Positions 1 through 6,890 of a stretch of 14,370 bases of DNA are shown here, piece after piece (positions within the stretch are counted from its first letter, which is position 1; each line of letters begins with the position of its first letter). The notes under the pieces were generated by a model. The model was not told the origin of the DNA. It saw only the letters and a program-made list of their open reading frames with translations, and did no database searches. The position numbers were made by a program, and so were the translations under genes. This DNA is from JACCTH01 sp050741915 (lineage in GTDB: Bacteria; Actinomycetota; Acidimicrobiia; Spongiisociales; ZC4RG35), in assembly GCA_050741915.1 (NCBI GenBank), contig JBOGEX010000007.1, positions 1 to 14,370 on the forward strand, in the 5' to 3' direction.

Positions 1-1022
1 GCTGAGGCCATGAAACCGAGCGGACTGGCGATGCAATGAGGAGCAATCGGCATAAACCGTCGGCCAGCAACATCGGCGATCCTCAAGGTCTCGAGCAGGC
101 CGCCGGTCTTTTGTGCATCAGGGGTAACGATGTGGAGAGAGTTCCCTTCAATCAAGGCTAAGAAGCCATCAAGGAGGTACACGTTCTCCCCAGTTGCGAT
201 GGGGACCGGCGACCGATCGGTAACGGCGCGAAAGGTTGAGACGTGAGGTGGCACCGGGTCCTCCAGCCACATCGGCTGAGCGGGTGCCACCGCCTCCGCC
301 ACGGAAAGCGCAGTTGGAATGTCGAATCGCCAGTGGCAATCGAACGCGATCCCAATATCCGGTCCAACCGCATGGCGAACGCTCACGGCCCGCTCCTCGA
401 TGTCAGCCAATTCCTTTTGTGTGATGCTCCGGTCACCTCCCACACGAGATCGACCAAAAACATCCAAGTCAAACTTCAGACGAGTGAAACCTTGAGCCAC
501 TGCCGCGGTGGCGCGGTCGATCATCGCCTCTAACGAGTCTGCGCCTGGATCACCTTCCTCCCAAAAGGACCCACGGGTCTCCGTGATGCCCGACGAGGAC
601 GACCAGAACGGGGTCCGATAGCGCATCACGTTATCGAGGCTCATGAGCTGATCGCCGGCGTGTAAATCGACATAAACGTCGATCTCGCGCCGATGCTGCC
701 CGCCGAGCAATGTCGCAATTGGAGCACCCAACGCCTTGCCGGCGAGATCCCACAGTGCCGTTTCGATCCCAGAGATTGCATTGAAAGCGATACCATGCCC
801 AGCAGTTCCCCCGGCTGCTTCCTGGAGACGGAGCCACAACGGCCTGATTTGGCGGGGATCTAAACCGATGATCACCTCGCCCAAGTCACGAATAATCGAG
901 GGAAGGCCCGGAGCGAAGAACGCCTCACCGGTGCCATCAACGCCTTTATCGGTGTGCACGCGAACGAATACGTAGTCGAAGTTCGCCTGGACAACGGCGG
1001 TCGTCACCTTGGTGATCCGCAT
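1..1022 (-). CDS. Enolase-superfamily (mandelate racemase/muconate lactonizing) sugar-acid dehydratase, 3' end cut by window
   Basis: The 340 visible codons encode an MR/MLE-type member of the enolase superfamily. The start is ATG at 1022, with GGAG at 1027-1030 four bases upstream. An N-terminal capping domain (about 1-115) is followed by the barrel. The metal ligands can be placed: Asp228 in FDCHW (with His230), Glu254 in WLEDP, and Glu279 in TGEN. Lys183 lies in RLKFD at the usual end of the second barrel strand, and the PHC at 328-330 resembles the late His of galactonate- and mannonate-type dehydratases. Family members abstract the proton alpha to a carboxylate, and those with this pattern are mostly acid-sugar dehydratases giving 2-keto-3-deoxy acids. 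The likely role is dehydration of the aldonate made by the neighbouring pathway. The last few dozen residues lie outside the window. The fold is secure; the exact substrate is not. Confidence 0.88.
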   Translation of the reverse strand, partial: MRITKVTTAVVQANFDYVFVRVHTDKGVDGTGEAFFAPGLPSIIRDLGEVIIGLDPRQIRPLWLRLQEAAGGTAGHGIAFNAISGIETALWDLAGKALGAPIATLLGGQHRREIDVYVDLHAGDQLMSLDNVMRYRTPFWSSSSGITETRGSFWEEGDPGADSLEAMIDRATAAVAQGFTRLKFDLDVFGRSRVGGDRSITQKELADIEERAVSVRHAVGPDIGIAFDCHWRFDIPTALSVAEAVAPAQPMWLEDPVPPHVSTFRAVTDRSPVPIATGENVYLLDGFLALIEGNSLHIVTPDAQKTGGLLETLRIADVAGRRFMPIAPHCIASPLGFMAS

Positions 1023-1035
1023 AAATCTCCTATCG

Positions 1036-1047
1036 GTTATCGATAAC
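1036..1047. promoter_or_regulatory. Perfect 12-bp palindrome, candidate operator in the divergent region
   Basis: GTTATCGATAAC is its own reverse complement. It lies 14 bp upstream of the dehydratase start and ahead of the GntR-family gene transcribed the other way. GntR/FCD regulators bind short palindromes and commonly control a divergent neighbour as well as themselves, so this is a natural operator for the adjacent regulator. This rests on position and symmetry only. I saw no second copy elsewhere in the window. Confidence 0.4.
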
Positions 1048-1177
1048 ACCGCTACCCTACTTCGCAGCACCAAGGGGCACCACCATGCCCCTACAACCGT
1101 CGATTAAAGAGCCCGCCTGGGAATGTCTGCCAAGAAGTCGTGTTTCGAGGCCGACTCCCCCCGATAGATGGAGTCAC

Positions 1178-1864
1178 GTGACCGCAGACGATGCCAACGA
1201 AACGATGACGCTGGGATCGCGGAGGTCGCTGGCCAGCGAAATCGCCAGCGCTTTGCGGGAGCGAATCCTCCGTGGGGACCTGCCCTCGGGTGAGCGCGTG
1301 GGTGAACTCGAAATCGCGGCCTCCTACGGAACGAGCCAAGCACCCGTCAGAGAGGCCCTGGCGATACTGCGGACCGAGGGTCTACTGGTGACCGTTCCCC
1401 GCCGAGGAACCTTTGTCAGCGAGGTGTCCATTGAAGATGCAGCGGCCGCATACGAGATTCGGAGGCGCCTCGACCCGTTCGTGGTCGACCATGCCCTCAA
1501 CCGTCTCACAGCCGAGGACTTACAGGAGCTGAATCGGCTGGCCGATGCCATGGGGGACGCCGCCGAGCGCGGCGATTTCGATTCGATGACCCGATTCGAC
1601 CTGGAGCTGCACGGGATGCTCTGGCACCGCTGCGAATCGCCGATCTTCGGTCGCACCTGGGAGATGCTGTCGGCGGGGATCAGGAAGTTCATAGGGGTGG
1701 CCGGGGAGGCAACCTTCGGCGATGAGTTGACCGAAGTGGCCGCAATGCACCGCCAGCTCGTTGATCTGATCCATACCGGTGACAAGGCAAGCGTGATTGC
1801 GGAGTTGCGCCGGCAGCTAGACATCTTCTGGGCGCGACTCGACGAGCCGCCTGGCCACGAATGA
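1178..1864 (+). CDS. GntR-family transcription regulator, FCD (FadR-like) subfamily
   Basis: From GTG 1178 this is a 228-aa DNA-binding repressor or activator. A winged helix-turn-helix occupies about 17-82: it opens SLASEIASALRERIL, has the recognition region SQAPVREALAILRTEGLL, and ends in the wing PRRGTFVSEV. An all-helical FCD effector domain follows (about 90-220). FCD metal or ligand residues are visible as Asp141 and His145 (FDLELH) and His191 (MHRQL). The last His of the usual set appears to be Gln213. I preferred GTG 1178 (GGAG four bases upstream) over ATG 1085 because third-position GC is low between 1085 and 1177 and rises after it; ATG 1085 would add 31 residues. FCD ligands are usually carboxylates or sugar acids, which fits control of this locus. 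The stop is followed by a 97-bp gap before the plus-strand operon. Confidence 0.9.
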   Translation: MTADDANETMTLGSRRSLASEIASALRERILRGDLPSGERVGELEIAASYGTSQAPVREALAILRTEGLLVTVPRRGTFVSEVSIEDAAAAYEIRRRLDPFVVDHALNRLTAEDLQELNRLADAMGDAAERGDFDSMTRFDLELHGMLWHRCESPIFGRTWEMLSAGIRKFIGVAGEATFGDELTEVAAMHRQLVDLIHTGDKASVIAELRRQLDIFWARLDEPPGHE

Positions 1865-1903
1865 GTGACACGAACGGGCAAGAGTCATATCAAGTGTTAG
1901 CTC

Positions 1904-1930
1904 GAGCTCGACCTTCGAAACGTCGAGCTC
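1904..1930. promoter_or_regulatory. 9-bp inverted repeat with 9-nt spacer upstream of the plus-strand operon
   Basis: GAGCTCGAC (1904-1912) and GTCGAGCTC (1922-1930) are perfect inverted copies around a 9-nt spacer that itself contains TTCGAA. The element sits 40 bp after the regulator stop and 31 bp before the SIS-gene start. There is no T-tract, so a simple intrinsic terminator is unlikely. It could be an operator for the operon or a 5'-leader hairpin. Confidence 0.35.
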
Positions 1931-1961
1931 AAAGAGGAACTCGGCCGGGAAGGAGAAAAAG

Positions 1962-2768
1962 GTGAGCACCGCCAGCCGATCTTGGCTTAATGACGCACGC
2001 AAGGTCCTCGGCCTCGTCGCTGACCAGGAAGCAGCGATCGATCGGGCCGCCGACCGGTTCGCTGACGCCATCGCCGCTGACGCTCTCGTCCATGTCTTTG
2101 GGTCTGGACACTCACGCATGAACACCGAGGAGCTGTTCCCACGCATCGGGTCGTTTCCCGGGTTTTATCCGATCGCAGAGCTAGCAGTATCGAACCACGT
2201 TGGAGTGGTGGGCCCCAACGGTCTCCGGCAGGCGATGTTCGTGGAACGCGTCGAGGGTTTCGGGAAAGTGATCCTCCAACAATTCAAGATCCATCCGGGC
2301 GATGCCTTTCTCATCTTCTCGTCCACGGGCATCAACGGAGTGGTAATCGAGATAGCTCTCTACGCCAAGAAGATGGGCCTGCCTGTCGTCGCCGTGACGT
2401 CGCTTCAACATACGCAAGCGACCGAAAGCCGTCACAGCTCGGGCAGGAAGCTGGCCGAGATCGCCGACATCACCATCGACAACGGATCACCCGCTGGCGA
2501 CGCCGTTACGGCCATCCCAGGTTTGCGCTACCGGGTAGGTCCTACCTCGTCGATCGGAGCAATTGCGGTGGTCAACATGCTGAAGACTGCGACAGCCGAG
2601 AAGCTCATGGAGCGAGGGGTGAAGCCGGTGGTTCTCACGTCTCCCCACTTTGTGGGCACCGATGAGGGTGAGCAACAGCTCGAGCGTGTCTACGAGGAGT
2701 ACTTCCGGCGGGTGGGCCGAGCTTATGACCCGGTGGGTGCCATCGCGGTCCCGGAGAATTGGGAGTGA
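1962..2768 (+). CDS. SIS-domain phosphosugar-binding protein (COG4821/UPF0309-like)
   Basis: A 268-aa cytoplasmic protein starting at GTG 1962, with AAGGAG at 1950-1955 six bases upstream. It carries one sugar isomerase (SIS) domain, which binds phosphosugars. The first strand and loop are VHVFGSGHS (43-51), the phosphate-binding segment is LIFSSTGING (117-126), and the next strand is GLPVVAVTS (139-147). The segment around 151-163 (TESRHSSGRKL) matches the pattern of stand-alone SIS proteins of the UPF0309 type, found beside sugar kinases and amino-sugar genes. Members may act as isomerases, etherases or sensors, and most are uncharacterised. It is the first gene of a five-gene operon, and its stop overlaps the SDR start by 4 nt (GTGA). 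The domain is certain; the reaction is not. Confidence 0.88.
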   Translation: MSTASRSWLNDARKVLGLVADQEAAIDRAADRFADAIAADALVHVFGSGHSRMNTEELFPRIGSFPGFYPIAELAVSNHVGVVGPNGLRQAMFVERVEGFGKVILQQFKIHPGDAFLIFSSTGINGVVIEIALYAKKMGLPVVAVTSLQHTQATESRHSSGRKLAEIADITIDNGSPAGDAVTAIPGLRYRVGPTSSIGAIAVVNMLKTATAEKLMERGVKPVVLTSPHFVGTDEGEQQLERVYEEYFRRVGRAYDPVGAIAVPENWE

Positions 2769-3586
2769 GCTCCCCACCCCTTTCAGGCCGGTCGGTGGTC
2801 GTAACCGGTGCTCGAGGAATCGCAGCCGCCTGCGCTCGGACTGCGGCTGCAGAGGGAGCCCGGGTGTTCATCGTCGCCAGGAACTCCGTCGAGTGTGCCG
2901 AACTGCTCGCCGAGCTAGAGGGAGGAGATCACGGGTATGCCCTCGCCGATCTCACCTCAGAGGCAGAAGCAGTGGAGGCATTTGATCAAGCGCATCAGAC
3001 CCTGGGCCGAGTGGATGGACTGCTGGCGGTCGCCGGTGGCAGCGGGCGCCGGTTCGGAGATGGCGCTATTCACGAGATCACGTTGGAGGGGTGGCAGGAA
3101 ACACTCGCCCTCAACCTCACTACGACCTTTCTGGCGGCACGAGCAGTGGTAGGCAAGATGATCAACCAGAAGCGACACGCTGGGGATCGGGGCTCCATCG
3201 TCCTCATGTCCAGCATCCTGGCGGTGGCGCCCGATGGAGTGCACTTTCCCACTCATGCCTACGCCACCGCCAAGGGGGCGATCATCGCCCTGGGGACGAC
3301 CATGGCGGCCTACTACGCGCCACACGGGATTCGGGTGAACGTTGTCGCCCCGGCGCTGGTGGATACGCCGATGTCGACGCGGGCAGCAAGTGACTCGGCG
3401 ACCCTGAGCTATGCGCGTTGGAAGCAACCGCTCTCGGGCGGATTGTTGGACCCGGATGCTGTAGCCGCAACCATGGTGTTTCTCGTGTCCGACCGAGCCC
3501 GGAACGTCACCGGGCAACTAATTGGCATAGACGGTGGATGGTCGGTGACGGCGGCACCCCCCGAGGAGGATTCAGATGTGGGATGA
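2765..3586 (+). CDS. Short-chain dehydrogenase/reductase (SDR) with atypical cofactor loop
   Basis: A 273-aa NAD(P)-dependent oxidoreductase of the classical SDR size. The start is GTG 2765, overlapping the previous stop as GTGA, with GGAG at 2753-2756 eight bases upstream; TTG 2759 would be too close to that site. The C-terminal two thirds are canonical: Asn117 (LALNLTT), catalytic Ser149/150 (VLMSS), Tyr166 and Lys170 (YATAK), then VNVVAPALVDTPM, and near the end TGQLIGIDGGW. The N-terminal glycine loop is TGARGIA (14-20), one residue shorter than TGxxxGxG and ending in Ala. The NNAG segment is replaced by AVAGG. It probably oxidises or reduces a hydroxyl or keto group of the pathway sugar. 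It overlaps the FAD oxidoreductase gene by 11 nt. Confidence 0.9.
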   Translation: MSSPPLSGRSVVVTGARGIAAACARTAAAEGARVFIVARNSVECAELLAELEGGDHGYALADLTSEAEAVEAFDQAHQTLGRVDGLLAVAGGSGRRFGDGAIHEITLEGWQETLALNLTTTFLAARAVVGKMINQKRHAGDRGSIVLMSSILAVAPDGVHFPTHAYATAKGAIIALGTTMAAYYAPHGIRVNVVAPALVDTPMSTRAASDSATLSYARWKQPLSGGLLDPDAVAATMVFLVSDRARNVTGQLIGIDGGWSVTAAPPEEDSDVG

Positions 3587-4913
3587 GTTCGCGGTCATGG
3601 CCGAGGCCGACGTTGTGGTCGTAGGCTCGGGGTCCGCCGGGTCATCGGCCGCCATTGCGGCAGGTCGATCGGGGGCGGACGTTGTCCTCATCGAGAAACT
3701 GCCCTTCCTCGGCGGGACCTCCACCGCCGTGCTGGACACTTTCTATGGGTTCTTCACCCCAGGGAGTGTCCGAAAGAAGGTGGTCGGGGGAATCGGCGAT
3801 GATGTTGTGACCGGTCTCAGAGCCCTCGGCCCTGTGGTCAGGCGCCCCAACACGTTCGGCGCAGGCACGGGCATCACGTACGTGGCTGAACACCTCAAGG
3901 TGGTGTGGGAACGACTAGTGCGGGAGGCAGGAGTCAGGGTGCTGCTGCATACTTTCCTCCAACATGCCATCGTCCGTAACGGTTGGGTCGACGAGATCGT
4001 CGTAGCAACCAAAGCCGGGTTGCGGCGGATGAGGGCACGTGTGTTCGTTGATGCTTCGGGGGACGCCGATCTATGTCACTTCGCTGGATTCGGATACGAA
4101 CGTGCCGGAGACACAGGACCGGTCCAGACGCTCACCACCACGTTCCGGATGGCCAACGTCGATCGAGCCCGCCGCGCCGGCATCGACACCAAAACGCTAC
4201 ACAGACTGATGTCAGAGGCGGCCAGCGGTGGCTACGACCTCCCCCGTCGGGAAGGTAGTGATCACATCACCCCTATAGACGGTGTCACTGCAACGATCAT
4301 GACCAGGCTCCCATCGTACGAGCGTCATGCCGACGGTACGGTTGTCAACGCCACGGACCCGGACTTCCTGACGAACGCCGAGATCGACGGGCGGCGCCAG
4401 GCATTGGAGTATGTGCGATTCCTACGGGACCACGCCCCGGGTTACGAGACTGCTCAGCTGGTCGCCCTCGGTACGCAGATCGGGGTGCGAGAGACGAGAC
4501 GGGTCTATGGAGATTATCGATTGACCGGGGAAGATGTGCTCGGTGCGGTGAGCTTTGACGATCAGATCGGACTCTGTGGAGCTCCGATCGAGGACCATCA
4601 CGAAGGAACCGACACGCGCTGGCACTATCTGCCTGAGGGAGGGACCGTCGGTATCCCCTATCGGTCTCTCCTGGTCCGTGACTCCGGCAATGTGCTGGTG
4701 GCGGGTCGCTGTTTCTCGGCTACCCACGACGCCCACGCTTCGGTGCGGTCGATGGCCCAGTGCATGGCGATGGGTCAAGCCGCGGGAGCGGCGGCGGCGA
4801 TGGCCATCGCCGACGGATTATCGCCTCGGGAAGTAAATGTTCACCGGCTGCAGTCCGCGCTTGCGGGCTCGGGAGCCATCATCGAGTCTGACAACGCCGT
4901 GGTGGCGTCATGA
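3576..4913 (+). CDS. FAD-dependent oxidoreductase (FAD_oxidored, PF12831-like)
   Basis: A 445-aa flavoprotein. The start is ATG 3576 with GAGGAGG at 3563-3569 six bases upstream. The N-terminal Rossmann fold has the GSGSAG dinucleotide loop (17-22) and an acidic strand end at Glu40 (VLIEK). The internal FAD segment is VFVDASGDADL (156-166), followed by GVRETRRVYGDYRLTGEDV (303-321). The C-terminal FAD loop runs from LVAGRCFSATHDAH (374-387) to MGQAAGAAAAMAI (399-411). This arrangement is typical of the FAD_oxidored family, many of whose members sit in sugar-utilisation clusters and are of unknown substrate. No signal peptide is visible, so it acts in the cytoplasm. It overlaps the SDR by 11 nt and the kinase by 4 nt (ATGA), implying coupled synthesis. 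A role in oxidising a sugar intermediate is inferred. Confidence 0.9.
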   Translation: MWDEFAVMAEADVVVVGSGSAGSSAAIAAGRSGADVVLIEKLPFLGGTSTAVLDTFYGFFTPGSVRKKVVGGIGDDVVTGLRALGPVVRRPNTFGAGTGITYVAEHLKVVWERLVREAGVRVLLHTFLQHAIVRNGWVDEIVVATKAGLRRMRARVFVDASGDADLCHFAGFGYERAGDTGPVQTLTTTFRMANVDRARRAGIDTKTLHRLMSEAASGGYDLPRREGSDHITPIDGVTATIMTRLPSYERHADGTVVNATDPDFLTNAEIDGRRQALEYVRFLRDHAPGYETAQLVALGTQIGVRETRRVYGDYRLTGEDVLGAVSFDDQIGLCGAPIEDHHEGTDTRWHYLPEGGTVGIPYRSLLVRDSGNVLVAGRCFSATHDAHASVRSMAQCMAMGQAAGAAAAMAIADGLSPREVNVHRLQSALAGSGAIIESDNAVVAS

Positions 4914-5884
4914 GTGCCCCTTTCATCATCGGCTTCGATATCGGAGGGACGCGTCTCAAATCGGGAGTGATCAGACTCGACGGAACGGTGGAACATCCGA
5001 CTCTCGACGAAACGGCCGACCGGACTTTCTCTGAGATACTTGAAGAAGCTCGGAGACGTGGAGCCGAGCACATTGCAGCCTGCGGCGACAGCTTCGTTGG
5101 AATCGGAGTCGCGCTCCCCGGCATCGTAGAGACGAGGTTCGGCTCCCGATACCTACCCGGGAAGGTGCTCGGGATCGAGGGCTTTCCCCTCTGCGAGACG
5201 CTCGAAGACGAGTTCGGAAAGCCGGTCCGGTGTGTGAACGACGGCGCCGCCGCCACATTGGCCGAATGGCAGTTCGGGGCCGGTCGTGGGCTCGATGATC
5301 TGGTTGGTTTCACCATCGGAACCGGGCTGGGCAGTGGTGTGATCGTCAACGGTGCCCCACTCGACAACACCAATTTGGGCACCGGCACTTCGGTTGGGCA
5401 CTTCACCATCGACACCAATGGTGTGCTGTGCCTGTGCGGCAATCGCGGCTGCGCCGAAACCCTGGTCTCGGCCGACGCGGTTGCCGGCAAACTGCGGGAT
5501 GCGCTGACCCGCCGAGTTCCTTCGCTCCTGGCCGATCGGTTCGCCCAAGACCCAGCATCGGTCGATTTCGCCACGCTGGTGGAAAGTGCGCGGGTCGGTG
5601 ACCGGGTTTGCGTCGAGATCCTTGAACACTTCAAGCGAAACCTAGGAGCCATAATCGTCTCGGCCATTCACGCCTACAACCCATCGGCGGTAGTCTTGGG
5701 CGGCGGCGCCATGGCTGCAGCTGATCTGTTCCTCGCAGATGTCCAGGCATATGTCGACCGATATGCCTTTGTCTTTCCTAAGGATCGAACGGTCGAGTTG
5801 CGCCCAGCCGTGCATGAGGCGCATTCCGGAGTTCTCGGGGCCGCGGCATTGGTGCTGACTGCCCTCGACGAATCCAACCTGTGA
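4910..5884 (+). CDS. ROK-family sugar kinase
   Basis: A 324-aa cytoplasmic ATP-dependent sugar kinase (Repressor/ORF/Kinase family, kinase branch, with no N-terminal helix-turn-helix). The phosphate-1 loop is IGFDIGGT (7-14). The catalytic base is Asp111 in VNDGAAAT, and the phosphate-2 loop is IGTGLGSGVIV (136-146). The zinc site is His164 (VGHFTI) with the CxCGxxGCxE motif LCLCGNRGCAE (173-183). A late glycine-rich segment, VVLGGGAM, is also present. Length is normal. ROK kinases phosphorylate glucose, fructose, allose, N-acetylmannosamine and similar sugars; sequence alone does not choose among them. The start overlaps the previous stop as ATGA and has no clear ribosome site, so translation is probably coupled. 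The stop overlaps the lactonase start as GTGA. Confidence 0.93.
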   Translation: MSAPFIIGFDIGGTRLKSGVIRLDGTVEHPTLDETADRTFSEILEEARRRGAEHIAACGDSFVGIGVALPGIVETRFGSRYLPGKVLGIEGFPLCETLEDEFGKPVRCVNDGAAATLAEWQFGAGRGLDDLVGFTIGTGLGSGVIVNGAPLDNTNLGTGTSVGHFTIDTNGVLCLCGNRGCAETLVSADAVAGKLRDALTRRVPSLLADRFAQDPASVDFATLVESARVGDRVCVEILEHFKRNLGAIIVSAIHAYNPSAVVLGGGAMAAADLFLADVQAYVDRYAFVFPKDRTVELRPAVHEAHSGVLGAAALVLTALDESNL

Positions 5885-6840
5885 CAGTCGTCCGCACCGT
5901 CCTGGGAGATATCGAAGCTTCAGAGATGGGCATCACTTACTCCCATGAGCATCTCATCATCGACGGCGGGAAACCCGTCGAGTTGTTCCCTGATTTCCGC
6001 CTCGACGACGTCGACGCGGCCGTGGAGGAATTGGCTCCCGTCATTGCGCTTGGCCTGGGCACTGTTGTGGATGCGATGCCGTGCGATGCCGGGCGCAACG
6101 TGTTGAAGCTGGCCGAGATCAGCCGTCGCACCGGAGTACACATCATCGCCCCCACCGGTCTCCACCACGAGAGATACTACGACTCCCTTCACTGGTCACG
6201 AGTCGCCTCCGCGGCCGAGATCACCGAGCTGCTCACCGCCGACATCGACATTGGCATCGACGAACGCGACTACGGAGGACCGCTGGTAAGGCGAACCTCA
6301 CACCGGGCCGGCGTGATCAAGGTAGCCGGGTCCCTCAACCGTCTCAGTGGGCTTGAAGAGAAGGTGTTCGAGGCGGCGGCAGCTGCCCACAACAGAACGG
6401 GGTGTCCTATCCTCACCCATTGCGAGCAAGGAACCACTGGAACGATCCAAGCGGACTTGCTGTCCTCACATGGCGTCGACGCAGAAAGCGTGGCGCTATC
6501 CCATGTCGACAAGGTGGTCGATCGCGGATACCACCGCGAGCTCTTCGACCGTGGCGTTTTCGTCGAGTACGACCAGGCGTTTCGATGGCCGCAGGGCGAG
6601 GACAACCGCACACTGCGATTGCTCGAGTGGGCGGCGGAAGACGGCAATCTCGGCCAGGTCGTTCTCGGGCTCGACGCCGCCAGGCGCAGTTACTGGCGAG
6701 TCCACGGTGGCTCGCCGGGCATGACCTACCTCCTCGACCACTTTGTCGAGGCCATGAGAGAACGAGGCCTGGATACCACGGCGCAGAAGCATCTCTTCGT
6801 TACCAACCCTGCGCGCCTGTACTCCTTCTCACAGACATAA
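5881..6840 (+). CDS. Phosphotriesterase-family metal-dependent hydrolase, probable sugar lactonase
   Basis: A 319-aa amidohydrolase-superfamily enzyme of the phosphotriesterase (PTE) family, starting at GTG 5881. The whole binuclear metal site is present: His22 and His24 (SHEHL), the bridging carboxylated Lys147 (GVIKVAG), His180 (LTHCEQG), His208 (LSHVDK) and the barrel-end Asp265 (VLGLDAARR). PTE-like proteins in bacterial sugar clusters have been shown to be lactonases, including enzymes acting on phosphorylated furano-lactones. The adjacent kinase and dehydrogenases make lactone hydrolysis the best guess. It is the last gene of the plus-strand operon and overlaps the kinase stop by 4 nt (GTGA). 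A true organophosphate hydrolase function is unlikely. The family is certain; the substrate is inferred. Confidence 0.9.
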   Translation: MTVVRTVLGDIEASEMGITYSHEHLIIDGGKPVELFPDFRLDDVDAAVEELAPVIALGLGTVVDAMPCDAGRNVLKLAEISRRTGVHIIAPTGLHHERYYDSLHWSRVASAAEITELLTADIDIGIDERDYGGPLVRRTSHRAGVIKVAGSLNRLSGLEEKVFEAAAAAHNRTGCPILTHCEQGTTGTIQADLLSSHGVDAESVALSHVDKVVDRGYHRELFDRGVFVEYDQAFRWPQGEDNRTLRLLEWAAEDGNLGQVVLGLDAARRSYWRVHGGSPGMTYLLDHFVEAMRERGLDTTAQKHLFVTNPARLYSFSQT

Positions 6841-6843
6841 CCA

Positions 6844-6878
6844 CGGTACCGATCATCACACTCACAGGGTGATCACCG
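6844..6878. terminator. Possible bidirectional hairpin between convergent operons
   Basis: Only 50 bp separate the two converging operons. CGGT (6844-6847) pairs with ACCG (6875-6878), and GATCA (6851-6855) pairs with TGATC (6870-6874), leaving a small bulge. A second symmetric element, GGTGATCACC (6868-6877), is a perfect palindrome within it. No T-tract follows on either strand, so the assignment rests mostly on location. Confidence 0.3.
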
Positions 6879-6890
6879 ACCAGTTGGGGG

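Noticed and set aside
1324..1881. 185-codon minus-strand open frame opposite the GntR gene
   Set aside because: Antisense shadow of a clear winged-helix/FCD gene, biased composition, no start site or motif support.
2759..2764. TTG start for the SDR, two codons upstream
   Set aside because: It would leave only two bases from the GGAG site, whereas GTG 2765 has normal spacing and the 4-nt overlap seen elsewhere in this operon.
4879..5667. Long minus-strand open frame (262 codons) across the kinase gene
   Set aside because: Its translation is Ser/Pro/Arg-rich low complexity with no family motif, and it lies antisense to a ROK kinase with all its motifs; it is a by-product of high GC content.
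5881..6840. Organophosphate-degrading phosphotriesterase function
   Set aside because: The fold and metal site are shared, but the sugar-catabolic operon context favours a lactonase; the phosphotriesterase activity is a specialised trait of few members.
6841..6890. A classical intrinsic terminator between the convergent operons
   Set aside because: Hairpin symmetry exists but no T-run follows on either strand, so it is kept only as a low-confidence feature.
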